The notes: a model not told the origin generated them from the sequence alone. Counted from the stretch's first letter, positions 44,544 through 54,627 are shown. The stretch: DNA of 64,000 nucleotides from Paenibacillus gallinarum (GCF_014836635.1 NZ_JACSQL010000003.1:330437-394436); one strand, 5' to 3'. Translations and numbers: made by a program.

Positions 44544-46601
44544 ATGCGTATACGAAAAAAGTTTAACAAAATGGTAATTCTGGCGCTGAGCATAAGTCTT
44601 GTGCTTTCGTTCTGGGCGAGTCAGCCCGTTCAGGCCAATGTATGGTCTCAGGATACTTTTGAAGAAGGTGACGCCCACTGGTCAGCCACAAGTGGGAATT
44701 GGTCCGTCGTTAGTGATCAGGGAAATGCGGTATATTATCAATCAAGTAATAGTGAAGGCCGAACTTCTGCGGGTGATCTGGAGTGGAAGGATTATTCCGT
44801 TACAGCAGATGTGAAAATTACAGATTTCAATGGTTCTACACGTACTTATGTAGCTGGACGATACATAGATGCAAACAATTACTATGCTGCTTCGCTGTTC
44901 AACAATGCTGGTGGGAAACTGGAGATTCGTAAAAAAGTCAAAGGTTCGTCAACGACATTAGCCACCAAAGCTGACTATGAGCTTAAGACAAATGAGTGGT
45001 ATCAAATTAAACTTGAAATGAAAGGTTCAACGATTGATATGTATGTGAATGATGTATTGGAACTTTCCGCTACAGACACAGATCTAACGCAGGGAAGTGT
45101 GGGGCTCGTAACCATAAAATCTGCTGCGATGTACGATAATGTAAATATTTCAGGTGTAACGCCATCCTTACCAGTGCCTTCACCTGAAACACCGATCGAC
45201 CCACCAACGGAAACGCCAGTTGATCCACCAGTAGATCCGCCAACGGAGATGCCAGATGATACATATGCGCTTAGTGAATACAATCTGAGTGGCTTTGCAA
45301 CGGGAACTACAGGTGGAGGTCAAATTGCAGACACGGATCCTCGCTATGTTAAGGTATACAATGCTTCGGATCTCGCTCTAGCCTTGAAGAAAGGTTCGAA
45401 ATACAAGGTCATAGAGATCATGAATGATCTAAATCTTGGCTGGAATGAGATTCCTGATGCGGCTAAGGTAGCACCTTTTAGCGCACATAATGCAGCACTG
45501 ACACACCCAGTATTGAAGGAGACAGGGGTAAGCAAAATAAACATCGATAGTTTTGATGGACTGACAATTTTTTCGTCGAGCGGAGCAACAATTAAACATG
45601 CTGCCTTTACTTTTAAACGGAGTAACAACATCATTATTCGCAATTTAGAATTTGACGAGTTGTGGGAGTGGGACGAAGCTTCGAAAGGCGATTACGATAA
45701 GAATGATTGGGATTACATTACGGTGGAGAATAGCAGTAATATCTGGATTGATCATACGACATTCCATAAAGCCTATGACGGACTTATCGATATTAAAAAA
45801 GGCAGTAATGGTGTAACGATTTCTTGGTCTTCATTTGTCGGGGATGATCAGAGTTCCAACAGCTGGGTTACTCAGCAGATCAATGCGCTTGAAGCGAATA
45901 AAACGGCTTATCCGATGTACGCTTATTTGAGAAGCAGTTCTGTCGGAATGAGCAAAGAACAGATTATCGCGGTCGCAGCAAGCCAGAAGAAAGGCCATCT
46001 CATTGGAGCCAATGAGTTTGCTACGGATAATCCAGATCTAGAAGTCACCTTGCATCACAATTATTATAAAGATATTCAGGACCGTATGCCTCGTTTACGA
46101 GGAGGTAACGTGCATGCATATAACATTGTCATGGATAATGCGGAAGCTTGGACAATGAAGAACAACATTACATCGGATATGGCTAAGGCTATTTCTGCTA
46201 AAGGGTATCATTTTGGAATCACTAGCAATGGTGCCATCTCTACCGAAAATGGTTCAGTGTTACTAGAGAAATCCGTTATTCGTGGTGTTCAGTACCCGCT
46301 TCGTAACAATCAGGTTAGTGCGACTCAAAGTAAATATACAGGTAAAATTACAGCCGTAGATACAATCTATGAGCTGGATGAACTTCAGTATAGAGGTGGA
46401 AGTGAGGATGCTGGTAGTCCACTCTCACCAGTTCCAGCAGCAGTAATCCCTTTTTCTTGGAACGGTTTTAGTGTATTGCCGTACAGTTACACGGCAGAAG
46501 ATCCTGCGGGACTTCAGGCAAGATTAACGGCTGCAAATGGTGCAGGCGCAGGTAAGTTATCCCTGAACACGACTCAATGGCTATCAACAAACTATAATTA
46601 A
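44544..46601 (+). CDS. Secreted PL1-family pectate lyase with N-terminal LamG-like domain
   Basis: 685 aa with signal peptide (1-32, cut after VQA-N). Residues about 33-205 form a jelly-roll resembling laminin-G/DUF1080 carbohydrate-binding domains (VWSQDTFEEGDAHWS, YSVTADVKI, YYAASLFNNAGGKLEI). A Pro/Thr linker (about 206-240) leads to the PL1 beta-helix (about 245-685) with WIDHTTFHKAYDGLIDIK and R514, R519 and H524 in RMPRLRGGNVHAYN. It splits polygalacturonate by beta-elimination outside the cell; its unsaturated products suit the GH105 enzyme at 12.4 kb. AGAGGAG precedes ATG 44544. Confidence 0.93.
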   Translation: MRIRKKFNKMVILALSISLVLSFWASQPVQANVWSQDTFEEGDAHWSATSGNWSVVSDQGNAVYYQSSNSEGRTSAGDLEWKDYSVTADVKITDFNGSTRTYVAGRYIDANNYYAASLFNNAGGKLEIRKKVKGSSTTLATKADYELKTNEWYQIKLEMKGSTIDMYVNDVLELSATDTDLTQGSVGLVTIKSAAMYDNVNISGVTPSLPVPSPETPIDPPTETPVDPPVDPPTEMPDDTYALSEYNLSGFATGTTGGGQIADTDPRYVKVYNASDLALALKKGSKYKVIEIMNDLNLGWNEIPDAAKVAPFSAHNAALTHPVLKETGVSKINIDSFDGLTIFSSSGATIKHAAFTFKRSNNIIIRNLEFDELWEWDEASKGDYDKNDWDYITVENSSNIWIDHTTFHKAYDGLIDIKKGSNGVTISWSSFVGDDQSSNSWVTQQINALEANKTAYPMYAYLRSSSVGMSKEQIIAVAASQKKGHLIGANEFATDNPDLEVTLHHNYYKDIQDRMPRLRGGNVHAYNIVMDNAEAWTMKNNITSDMAKAISAKGYHFGITSNGAISTENGSVLLEKSVIRGVQYPLRNNQVSATQSKYTGKITAVDTIYELDELQYRGGSEDAGSPLSPVPAAVIPFSWNGFSVLPYSYTAEDPAGLQARLTAANGAGAGKLSLNTTQWLSTNYN

Positions 46602-46635
46602 AAATTGAATAGTTGAATAATAGATCCTGATTAGA

Positions 46636-46680
46636 GGGCTGTCCTAATGTAGATTTTCTACGGAGGGACAGTTCTTTTTT
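46636..46680 (+). terminator. Terminator after pectate lyase gene
   Basis: GCTGTCCT and AGGGACAGT outer arms with inner GTAGA/TCTAC, followed by TTCTTTTTT. Confidence 0.82.
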
Positions 46681-46805
46681 ACAGATGTGAAATATGATTA
46701 GTAGCTTGAGCTAAATAAACAAATGATTTGAGCTTAATAGTTAAGTATCTATTCCTTATTCTTGTTATTCTATAGGTAAAAGATAAAAAAGGCGGGACTC
46801 TGCAC

Positions 46806-47717
46806 ATGTCTATAAAAGTTAGAAAGACAATTAAGGCACCGCAAGAAATGGAAAAAGCACCTGATAAAAAAGGAAGCTTACATCAGAACGGGTTAACCGT
46901 TATTACTTTTTGCTTGCATACACAAGGTAAAAAGGGAGCCTTCTTTCTAAAGGATCATCTTTTGCTGTTCGTAAAGTCGGGCATTTATACGGTTCGCTTC
47001 AATGAAAGAGAATACACTGTTCGGAGCAACGAGATGATATTTATTCATAAATCGACCCTAATTGAGTACGATAAATCGGGGGAGCACGATTCAGATTACA
47101 CGCTTGATTACATGATGTTTTTTCTGAATGAACAGTTGCTGGAGGAATTTGTTCAATTCGCTGATGTGGAACTAATTTCACCAGTAGACGATTTTATACC
47201 CGTATCCATCATGCCTGTTAATGAACTTACCCAATCATATTTTGAGTCGTTACAGCCCTATCTTGAAAAGCCTGAGAATGTCAGTGATGGACTGGTTAAG
47301 GTGAAAATGATGGAATTGTTATTTCATCTGGCAGATTCAAATGAACGTTTTTTATATCAGATGCTGTATTCTAATAATAATAAAAATCATAGTATTGGCA
47401 GAATAATGGAGGAGAATTTCACCAACCCCGTTTCACTTCATGATCTTGCTTATATGTCGGGAAGAAGTCTGTCGACGTTTAAACGAGAGTTTCAGGCAAC
47501 GTATCATACGTCCCCTTTGAAGTGGATTCGCAACCGTAGGCTCGATGAAGCCAAGAAGCTGTTGTTAGAAACGACACTCTCCGTCACAGATATATGCTAC
47601 ACCATTGGATTCGAAAATATCGCCCACTTCTCCAAAGTGTTTAAGCTGCAGTTTGGACTCTCGCCTTCGGAATATCGAAAGCGATTCACGCAAAATGAGC
47701 TGAATGGACAAGCGTAA
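46806..47717 (+). CDS. AraC-family transcriptional regulator
   Basis: 303 aa from ATG 46806; upstream GGCGGGA is a modest site. N-terminal half has a cupin-like ligand domain (SGIYTVRFNEREYTVRSNEMIFI); the C-terminal AraC domain has LHDLAYMSGRSLSTFKREF and SVTDICYTIGFENIAHFSKVF. The aldo/keto reductase gene follows on the same strand, a possible target. Confidence 0.88.
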   Translation: MSIKVRKTIKAPQEMEKAPDKKGSLHQNGLTVITFCLHTQGKKGAFFLKDHLLLFVKSGIYTVRFNEREYTVRSNEMIFIHKSTLIEYDKSGEHDSDYTLDYMMFFLNEQLLEEFVQFADVELISPVDDFIPVSIMPVNELTQSYFESLQPYLEKPENVSDGLVKVKMMELLFHLADSNERFLYQMLYSNNNKNHSIGRIMEENFTNPVSLHDLAYMSGRSLSTFKREFQATYHTSPLKWIRNRRLDEAKKLLLETTLSVTDICYTIGFENIAHFSKVFKLQFGLSPSEYRKRFTQNELNGQA

Positions 47718-47845
47718 TGAGCTTATCAGCAAAGAAACTTATTACCGTACTTGATATGCTTATCTCATGCTATACATTCAATACAGCTTGTTCATACTGG
47801 AAGTAAATGTGTGGACTCATATCTATAAGGAGAGGGGTTAAACAA

Positions 47846-48838
47846 ATGAAATATAGTAAACTTGGAAATACCGGATTGGATGTTTCACGGCTTTGTCTTG
47901 GTTGTATGGGATTTGGAGAAGTAGGACCTAGCTCTCACAAATGGATACTTAATGAAGAGAACAGCCGTCCAATAATAAAGAAAGCGCTCGAGCTTGGCAT
48001 CAACTTTTTTGATACAGCGAACGTATATGCACAGGGAACAAGCGAGGAAATCGTTGGCAAGGCACTCAAGGATTACGCAAACCGAGACGAAATTGTTCTT
48101 GCAACAAAAGTTTTTTCTCGAATGCATGAAGGTCCGAACGGTGCTGGTCTTTCTCGAAAGGCGATTATGAGTGAAATCGATAAGAGTCTCAAACGACTCG
48201 GAACCGACTATGTAGATCTATATCAAATCCACCGCTGGGATCACAATACGCCGATTGAAGAAACGATGGAAGCACTGCATGATGTGGTGAAGGCTGGTAA
48301 GGCAAGATATATAGGAGCATCTGTAATGCACGCTTGGCAGTTTCAAAAGGCTTTACATGTTGCGGAGAAAAATGGATGGACCCGATTTATATCAATGCAA
48401 AACCACTACAATCTGATCTACCGTGAAGAGGAAAGGGAGATGATGCCGCTGTGTAAGGAAGAAAATATAGGTGTCATTCCCTTTAGTCCGCTTGCGTCAG
48501 GCCGACTGACTCGTGATTGGCAGGAAACTACACAGCGTTCTGAAACCGATCAAGTGCAAAAAGTGAAGTACGATGCAACTGCGGAAGTCGACCGGGTTAT
48601 TATCGATCAAGTCGCAGCCATTGCACAGAAACATGACGTTCCCCGCGCTCAAATTGCACTTGCCTGGTTACTGCAGAAAGATCCGGTTACAGCTCCCATT
48701 ATCGGTGCTACGAAAATAACACATCTGGAAGATGCAGTAGCTGCGCTTTCGATTACGTTAACCCCTGATGAGGTAGCACTGCTGGAAGACTCCTATGTAC
48801 CTCACCCTGTATACGATGCTATTGCAGGTTTTAAATAA
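47846..48838 (+). CDS. Aldo/keto reductase (AKR superfamily)
   Basis: 330 aa from ATG 47846, AAGGAGAGGGG upstream; a 13-residue longer frame lacks a site. TIM-barrel with catalytic Asp and Tyr in FFDTANVYAQG, Lys in ATKVF and His in YQIHRWD; NADPH site IGATKITHLEDAV. It reduces or oxidises a carbonyl or sugar substrate using NADP(H). Follows an AraC gene; a hairpin lies 32 bases after the stop. Confidence 0.92.
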   Translation: MKYSKLGNTGLDVSRLCLGCMGFGEVGPSSHKWILNEENSRPIIKKALELGINFFDTANVYAQGTSEEIVGKALKDYANRDEIVLATKVFSRMHEGPNGAGLSRKAIMSEIDKSLKRLGTDYVDLYQIHRWDHNTPIEETMEALHDVVKAGKARYIGASVMHAWQFQKALHVAEKNGWTRFISMQNHYNLIYREEEREMMPLCKEENIGVIPFSPLASGRLTRDWQETTQRSETDQVQKVKYDATAEVDRVIIDQVAAIAQKHDVPRAQIALAWLLQKDPVTAPIIGATKITHLEDAVAALSITLTPDEVALLEDSYVPHPVYDAIAGFK

Positions 48839-48870
48839 TAAATAACTGGTGACTGTTACGGACAAAGAAA

Positions 48871-48908
48871 AGCGATAAGTCGGCCACTTAGCTGGTTGTC
48901 TTATCGCT
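48871..48908 (-). terminator. Hairpin after aldo/keto reductase
   Basis: AGCGATAAG and CTTATCGCT arms with an inner stem. The T-run lies on the leftward side only, so if a terminator it serves leftward transcripts. Confidence 0.4.
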
Positions 48909-49112
48909 GGTTCGTGCAATTAGATATTCCTCGTAACCCCTAACTGAAAGATCATCTAACGAAACAACCTCACAAAAAAACTTATCTCTATGCCCTTTTT
49001 ATCAGCATATCTCATTAATCGTTGAAAAGAATAAATCAACAAACCGTAAGAATGAACGATTAGTTAAATAATCCAGAAAAACGTTGAGCAGATGAAAAAG
49101 GGGGATATTGCA

Positions 49113-49982
49113 ATGCAATTCAAGATGTATACGGATGTCCATGAGTTTTACAATAATACCTATGACGTACTGATGCGTCATGAAGCACAAAATTTGATTC
49201 CTCTTGGCAATATCATAATGGGGCATGAAGGAAAAGACAAAACAGACTGGCGTGATCCTGTAAATTGGTTTATGGCAACTATTTCGGACGCTAAGGGCAT
49301 ACGACTTACCGCCTTAATGACACCGCCGCACAATATTACGCTTTATGCAACAGACAATATTTTTAACCCAGAGGCTATAAACTGTCTGATAGATGGGCTG
49401 AAAGACCGTGAAATTCCTGGCGTGATAACTGAAAAAACCTTGGCAGAGTATTTTGCCAAAGAATATACCTTGCGCAAGGGAATAACCTTTAAAACAACCA
49501 TGAGCCAACGTATATATGAACTTACAGCAGTAAACTCAGACATTCAAAAGGTTGGTAACGTTCGATTGCTAGATGAAAAGGATATTCACTTTTTCCCGTA
49601 CTGGGCTGAAGCATTTTATGCTGCTGGGAGTTATGGCAAAACAGAAATGTCCATCCCGCAAGATGTAGAGCCTTACCTCTATCGAATAGCATCGAAAAAA
49701 CTCTATATCTTAGAGGACAACGGGATACCCGTTTCTATGGCAGGATATACTAGGGAATTGCAGACGGCTATTGGTGTGGCATTTGTATATACCCCTCCAT
49801 ATTTACGAAGGAAGGGTTACGCTACTTCAATTGTGGAGCAAATAAGCCAACTTGCATTGGATCAAGGGTTTACTAAGTGCGTTTTATATACAGACTTAGC
49901 AAATCCCACATCTAATAGCATCTATCGAAAGATAGGATATATGCCAATTTGTGATTCGCTCCAGTTAAAATTCGAATATTAG
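49113..49982 (+). CDS. GNAT-family N-acetyltransferase
   Basis: 289 aa from ATG 49113; AAGGGGGA precedes it, unlike the longer frame. C-terminal third has the acetyl-CoA binding motif (RRKGYATSIVEQISQLAL) and the alcohol motif region (CVLYTDLANPTSNSIYRKIGY). The N-terminal 170 residues are unassigned, as in GCN5-like proteins that carry a second degenerate GNAT lobe. Substrate unknown. 49983-50239 holds no further gene. Confidence 0.83.
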   Translation: MQFKMYTDVHEFYNNTYDVLMRHEAQNLIPLGNIIMGHEGKDKTDWRDPVNWFMATISDAKGIRLTALMTPPHNITLYATDNIFNPEAINCLIDGLKDREIPGVITEKTLAEYFAKEYTLRKGITFKTTMSQRIYELTAVNSDIQKVGNVRLLDEKDIHFFPYWAEAFYAAGSYGKTEMSIPQDVEPYLYRIASKKLYILEDNGIPVSMAGYTRELQTAIGVAFVYTPPYLRRKGYATSIVEQISQLALDQGFTKCVLYTDLANPTSNSIYRKIGYMPICDSLQLKFEY

Positions 49983-50239
49983 AATGATGCGGACAAAACT
50001 TCTACTAACGTAAAAATAAGAGCATATACAGTAAAGACAACGAGGTGCGTTGTGGTGATGTATCGCCGTTTTCGTAAACTGAAACAGTAAACAGGTTCAA
50101 TCACGTATATTACCGTTGATTATCAATATTGATAATTAGGCGTATATAACTTAAGTATTGAACTAAAGAGAACTTTAACGTCATTATGAAGCTAACAAGC
50201 GTATAGGTGCGAATTGATAGAAGCCTGGGAGGTGAACAT

Positions 50240-50459
50240 ATGAACGAAGTTATTAAAAAATACTCTATTGGGTATTATCGTTTTTATTGTTGCTTTGCCA
50301 TTATTTTTTCTTACAAGCTCCGATGTTGAAGCTGAACTAACCTATTATGCTGCTATAGCATATGATCTTTTATACTTAGCTAGTGTTGTTATATCTACGG
50401 AAAGTAGTTGTCGAAAGAAACGCCTCGCAGTATTAATATCTCTGGAGAGCCGTTTGTGA
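50240..50459 (+). pseudogene. Frameshifted small membrane protein gene
   Basis: GGAGGTGAACAT precedes ATG 50240, a very good start, but the frame closes after 29 codons. In the next frame, open from the same place, the sequence reads GIIVFIVALPLFFLTSSDVEAEL, a membrane segment and acidic tail. Removing one A from the AAAAAA run at about 50254 joins them as MNEVIKNTLLGIIVFIVA. So it is either a one-base disrupted gene of about 72 codons or a sequencing error. Confidence 0.55.
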
Positions 50460-50735
50460 TAGCCAGACATTACGTCGACTATCATCGACACAGACTTGAC
50501 TCTGTATGCGAATGGTACGAATTAAAGATAAGTTATGTTGTAACAAACTATCGAAATAATTGAAATATTATATTCGTATTCCATAATTGTGTTATTCTAA
50601 TGCTGTTAGATGATAATATGGTTTGTTTGATCCATAGAGAGAGGAAGGGAGGAACGAAATCTCGAATTAATCTATATAAAGAGAGTGACCGTACTGCTTG
50701 CTAAAACAATAATATGATAAGCGGAGGTTTTTGTT

Positions 50736-51938
50736 ATGCTCACAAAAATGAAGAAATATGGCCTATTAAGCCTAGCTTTTGTAATGCTGGCAACAGTTTT
50801 ATTTACCGTTTGGAACACCCGCCTATCAGCAGCTAATTTCAGGTCATTGCAGGCTTCTCAAATTGTGTCGGAGATGGGTGCAGGATGGAATTTGGGAAAT
50901 CAGCTTGAAGCAACGCTGAACGGCACACCGAATGAGTCCGCTTGGGGCAATCCTGTCATTACACCGCAATTGATTCAAAAGGTGAAGGCTGCCGGCTTCA
51001 AAACAATTCGAATCCCTGTATCTTATCTCAATAGTATTGGAAGCGCTCCCAATTATACAATTAACGACGCATGGCTGAATCGAATTCAAACCGTGGTTGA
51101 TTATGCTTATAATGAAGGCTTGTATGTTATTATTAATCTTCATGGTGATGGATACAATTCCGTACCCGGCGGATGGTTGCTGGTGAATGGAGGCAATCAA
51201 AATGCCATCAAGGAAAAATACCAAAAGGTTTGGCAACAGATTGCTACTAGATTTAGTAACTATAATGAGCGTCTTATTTTCGAATCTATGAACGAAGTGT
51301 TCGATGGAACTTACGGGAATCCCAATTCGGCATATTATGCTAATTTGAACGCTTATAATCAGATTTTTGTGGATACGGTCCGTAAGACCGGAGGCAACAA
51401 CAATGCTAGATGGCTCTTGATTCCTGGCTGGAATACCAATATTGATTACACTGTAGGTAATTACGGCTTCGTGCTTCCAACGGATAATTTCAGATCTTCA
51501 GCTATTCCTAGCTCGGAGAAGAGAATCATGATTTCAGCACACTATTACTCTCCGTGGGACTTTGCAGGTGAGGAATCCGGTAACATTACACAGTGGGGAG
51601 CAACTGCAACTAATCCTTCCAAGAAATCTAATTGGGGACAAGAAGACTATCTGGAATCGCAATTCAAATCCATGCACGATAAGTTTGTAACTCAAGGCTA
51701 TCCGGTAGTAATTGGTGAATTCGGCTCTATCGATAAAACAGCGTCTGATTCAAGTAATAATGTATATCGTCAAGCTTTTGCCAAAGCTGTGACAGCAACC
51801 GCTAAGAAATACAAATCGGTTCCAGTTTATTGGGACAATGGCCATAACGGACAGCATGGTTTCGCTTTGTTTAACCGTTCGAATAATACTGTTACCCAAC
51901 AAGGCATCATTAATGCCATCATGCAAGGTATGCAGTAA
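50736..51938 (+). CDS. Secreted GH5 endo-beta-1,4-glucanase (subfamily 4-like)
   Basis: 400 aa with signal peptide (1-32, cut near RLSA-A). The catalytic domain has GAGWNLGNQLEATLNGTP, acid/base E187 in FESMNEVFDG and nucleophile E328 in VVIGEFGSID; the NLGNxLxA and AWGNP motifs suggest GH5_4. Cleaves cellulose, glucomannan or xyloglucan outside the cell. No CBM or SLH. GCGGAGG precedes ATG 50736. The 276-base leader has no clear regulatory site. Confidence 0.93.
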   Translation: MLTKMKKYGLLSLAFVMLATVLFTVWNTRLSAANFRSLQASQIVSEMGAGWNLGNQLEATLNGTPNESAWGNPVITPQLIQKVKAAGFKTIRIPVSYLNSIGSAPNYTINDAWLNRIQTVVDYAYNEGLYVIINLHGDGYNSVPGGWLLVNGGNQNAIKEKYQKVWQQIATRFSNYNERLIFESMNEVFDGTYGNPNSAYYANLNAYNQIFVDTVRKTGGNNNARWLLIPGWNTNIDYTVGNYGFVLPTDNFRSSAIPSSEKRIMISAHYYSPWDFAGEESGNITQWGATATNPSKKSNWGQEDYLESQFKSMHDKFVTQGYPVVIGEFGSIDKTASDSSNNVYRQAFAKAVTATAKKYKSVPVYWDNGHNGQHGFALFNRSNNTVTQQGIINAIMQGMQ

Positions 51939-51962
51939 AGAAACATTGCTCTTAACCGTACA

Positions 51963-52000
51963 AAAGGCATGTTCCCGTAAAAGGGGGTATGCCTTTTTTT
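51963..52000 (+). terminator. Terminator of GH5 gene
   Basis: AAGGCAT and ATGCCTT arms then TTTTTG. Confidence 0.8.
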
Positions 52001-52470
52001 GTATCGTAAAGACGACAAGAATATGATACTTTGCGTTTGCTCAAGACAAGAACTTCTATACAATCCCGTTGGACCAAAAGCGCGCGAGTTATTAAGCTAA
52101 CGGGCAGAATAGTTTAACAACCACTAGAATTAAATTCATATCTAGATTGAATGTTTATCTCATTAACAGAGAGCTAATATAAGAACAGGTGCCCATATAT
52201 CAATAGGCACCATAAGTGTTCGAGAATTACTTTAGATTATTGATGGAGATGTCTAGCCGGTTAGAGATTTGCGGGAAATTGCCAATGAATACTTTTTTTG
52301 TTTTGGTCCCCTGCCGAGTATTGCCAATATAGTTGGCTCCTACTAAAAATAAACTAACGCTCCCAATTCCCTTTATTTAACTTTTTATGTAATTATCAAA
52401 ATACAAATACATATAAAGAGAATAAGATGTCTATACTCTAGTTTTAATATGGCGCTCTAGCCAGTCAGTA
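52001..52470. other. Intergenic stretch with one short element hairpin and no gene
   Basis: From the GH5 terminator to the next gene no coding region is supported. It holds repeat copy 'a' at 52092 and a hairpin GGTGCC/GGCACC at 52189-52212 without a T-run. Confidence 0.5.
52092..52117 (+). repeat. Recurring hairpin element, copy a (right hairpin only)
   Basis: Arms TTAAGCTA and TAGTTTAA around the loop ACGGGCAGAA. This is the compact form of the element that flanks genes further right; the A-loop hairpin and terminator are absent. Confidence 0.75.
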
Positions 52471-52473
52471 TTT

Positions 52474-52510
52474 AAAAGCCAAAGTTCCGTTGTCGGTTAC
52501 TTTGGCTTTT
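52474..52510 (-). terminator. Terminator for leftward operon 53622-52525
   Basis: AAAAGCCAAAGT and ACTTTGGCTTTT form a perfect 12-bp stem; leftward transcription then meets AAATACTG. Fits the end of the minus-strand pair. Confidence 0.75.
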
Positions 52511-52524
52511 ATGTAGTGACTCAA

Positions 52525-53136
52525 TTATTCTTTAATTTGACCAATAACATTCATGACATCATCAAGAGTACCTGTTATTGTAGAGGCAGTATAGAAATGA
52601 TCCGATGTCATTAAATGAACGACTTTTCTATTCTCCCCATCTACATAGGCAGCAGTGTAATCATTAATTTTGGTTACTTGTACTTGTTCCAAATGATAGG
52701 AGTTTTCTAAACTTGCAATAGTCTCTTCATCAGTTAGAGTAGCGGGCACTTGAGTAAAGAGAATTTCACTACCAGATTGAGTGTTATAAAATGTCCGGAG
52801 CTGAAGCCCAATATCTGTTTTCCTTGCATATATTTCACCTTCGGTTAGTAACGCATTACTTTTAGTGACAGAAGATATATCTGGAACCGATTTAGGGATA
52901 AAGATTTCATTAGCCGACACTGTGGAAAGATCCACAGTTCCTTCCAGTTGAGTATCTTGATTTACTGTTGCGTCATTGTTTACAGCTTGCGAAGACTGAG
53001 CTTCTTGATTAGTTACTACTGAGCTTGTTGTAGCTTGAGCTTGTGCAATGCTATTCCCATCAGCGTAAGAATGGTAGATGAATCCTCCACTTGCAAGAAT
53101 AGTGGCCACGCTTGCAACAAATAATGTTTTTTTCAT
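52525..53136 (-). CDS. Secreted protein, family A member 1
   Basis: 203 aa with signal peptide (1-25, ending YADG). A Gln/Ser/Thr-rich stretch (30-70) leads to a domain of about 130 residues. Motifs shared with the proteins at 59094 and 61601 are IFIPKSV, SGSEILFTQVP, INDYTAAYVDGE and VVHLMTSDHFYTAST, with a C-terminal LxxVxxQIxE helix. It may be a DUF4367-like fold, but that is a guess. It starts 12 bases after the peptidoglycan-binding gene, so they form an operon. Function unknown. Confidence 0.75.
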   Translation of the reverse strand: MKKTLFVASVATILASGGFIYHSYADGNSIAQAQATTSSVVTNQEAQSSQAVNNDATVNQDTQLEGTVDLSTVSANEIFIPKSVPDISSVTKSNALLTEGEIYARKTDIGLQLRTFYNTQSGSEILFTQVPATLTDEETIASLENSYHLEQVQVTKINDYTAAYVDGENRKVVHLMTSDHFYTASTITGTLDDVMNVIGQIKE

Positions 53137-53148
53137 TTTTCATCCTCC

Positions 53149-53622
53149 TTAATAAACGCTACCAGAGTTAACGACGGCGTTATTACTCTTATACAATAAT
53201 TGATAGGACAAATTAGCATTGTTATTTTTGTTAGCATACATCGCCCAATATGTTGAGCTTTCCCCTGTCCATAAAGAGAAACTTACATCAGGAACTTCTA
53301 CAATGGTATAGGAACTCATCTTATTCCAAGTCCCTGAACCAACTATACCGTCAGATGTTAGTTTGTGACTACTTTGAAAGCTTTTTGCCGCGTTAAACGT
53401 ACCTGTTCCGAAACTGCCATCGATACTTCCGACTGTAGATTGTAACCCAAAGCAGTACAAATTAACTTGTAACGCCTTTACATAACCACCACTATTTCCA
53501 CTTTTAAGTGTAGGGAAACCAGCAAAATCCACTGCTGCGCTTGCAGAAGCTATACCCGCCGCCAACGAGGAACCTAATAGGGCCAATGGGATAAGCTTTG
53601 CTAATAGTTTCTTTTTAAACAT
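53149..53622 (-). CDS. Secreted peptidoglycan-binding (PG_binding_1) protein
   Basis: 157 aa. Signal peptide (1-30, ending SASA-A). Residues 38-95 (LKSGNSGGYVKALQVNLYCFG ... GSIDGSFGTGTFNAAKSFQSSHKLTSDGIVGSGTW) form the three-helix peptidoglycan-binding domain. The last 60 residues are unassigned and no catalytic domain is present. GGAAGGAG precedes ATG 53622. Likely tethers itself to the wall; the downstream partner is a secreted family A protein. Confidence 0.87.
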   Translation of the reverse strand: MFKKKLLAKLIPLALLGSSLAAGIASASAAVDFAGFPTLKSGNSGGYVKALQVNLYCFGLQSTVGSIDGSFGTGTFNAAKSFQSSHKLTSDGIVGSGTWNKMSSYTIVEVPDVSFSLWTGESSTYWAMYANKNNNANLSYQLLYKSNNAVVNSGSVY

Positions 53623-53996
53623 AGTTTAACTCCTTCCAAATAATAGTTTCATATATTAGAACACGTGAAAGTAGCAAAAAGTTATATATTTTAAAAAAAG
53701 TAAAAAAAATACAATAAGAGATTAAACTGTACCCTTTGTAAAGTTTAATCTATATCAGCTAATATCTTGTCAAGATTATCGGTAAAAGGAACTTAAATCA
53801 TGATGACAAATAACCCTCCAACCCATTTTTTGGAAGCTTACACCAATTCAAAAAAGTTTGGCAGTGCGAAAAGATTTTTGATCTTCAGGATGACATAAAG
53901 CCAATGAACTAGCTTATTTGCCATGCGACTAATGCTATTTTATGTTGCTTTCCTTCTGCTCTTTTGCGATGTAAAAAATAAAAAGGAGGTTAATGA
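53623..53996. other. Intergenic stretch without a supported gene
   Basis: AT-rich; includes the leftward operon promoter zone near 53630-53760 and no structure clearer than short A/T runs. Confidence 0.4.
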
Positions 53997-54196
53997 ATGA
54001 AAGGAATCTTTGATCGGTTTGAAGGTGATTACGCGGTAATCGAAATAGATGGACAGACACATGATGTTTCTAATTCCATTGTTGATGCTTTTATCAAAGT
54101 GGGAGATGTAGTTACGTATGGAAGCCAAAACCGACTGAAATAGAGCAACGAGAGAAGCAAATTGAGAAGCTTATGGACGATGTTTGGGAAGATTGA
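53997..54196 (+). pseudogene. DUF3006-like small protein, frameshifted
   Basis: AAAGGAGG precedes ATG 53997. The frame gives MKGIFDRFEGDYAVIEIDG ... VGDVVTYG, the DUF3006 opening, but stops at 54143 after 48 aa. In the neighbouring frame the sequence continues as PKPTEIEQREKQIEKLMDDV, then WED and a stop at 54196, exactly the DUF3006 tail. One base change near 54125 splits the gene (about 67 codons). Function of DUF3006 unknown; its genes often sit beside metallo-beta-lactamase-like genes, not seen here. Confidence 0.65.
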
Positions 54197-54627
54197 TCGA
54201 TAATTTATTTCTACAATTATAGTTTACTTATTGTAAAAACCTGATTACGCTTTTAGAAGTCGGGTTTAATCTATTTATTCTATCTGATTTCTGTTCAGCG
54301 TTATTAACCGTTTGGATATTTCTTCTAAACCAGTTGAATTGATTGCAGAAATGGCTGTTATGAATAGGTTTTTTTAAATAAATGGTTTGAAGCAAGACCG
54401 CAATGAACGAAGTTATGTAATAAAATAGAATAATATATTATTATTGAAATTTATTTGGCAATTTAATCGATACAGCGAGCCCTTTTAGAACTATGCAAAT
54501 ACCGATTTTTGCTGGATCGTTGTCGACCGTCAATTCGATGACGTCAAAGGACACCCGAATCGGGTGCTCTTAGCTTTTGCTCAACCAACGATACGATGAA
54601 CCCTATTATAAGAAGAAATGCTGATCA

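Noticed and set aside
48871..48908. Rightward terminator of the aldo/keto reductase gene
   Set aside because: No T-run on the right side; listed only as a hairpin that would suit leftward transcripts.
50268..50459. 63-residue ORF as an independent gene
   Set aside because: No ribosome site of its own; it is better explained as the second part of the frameshifted gene starting at 50240.
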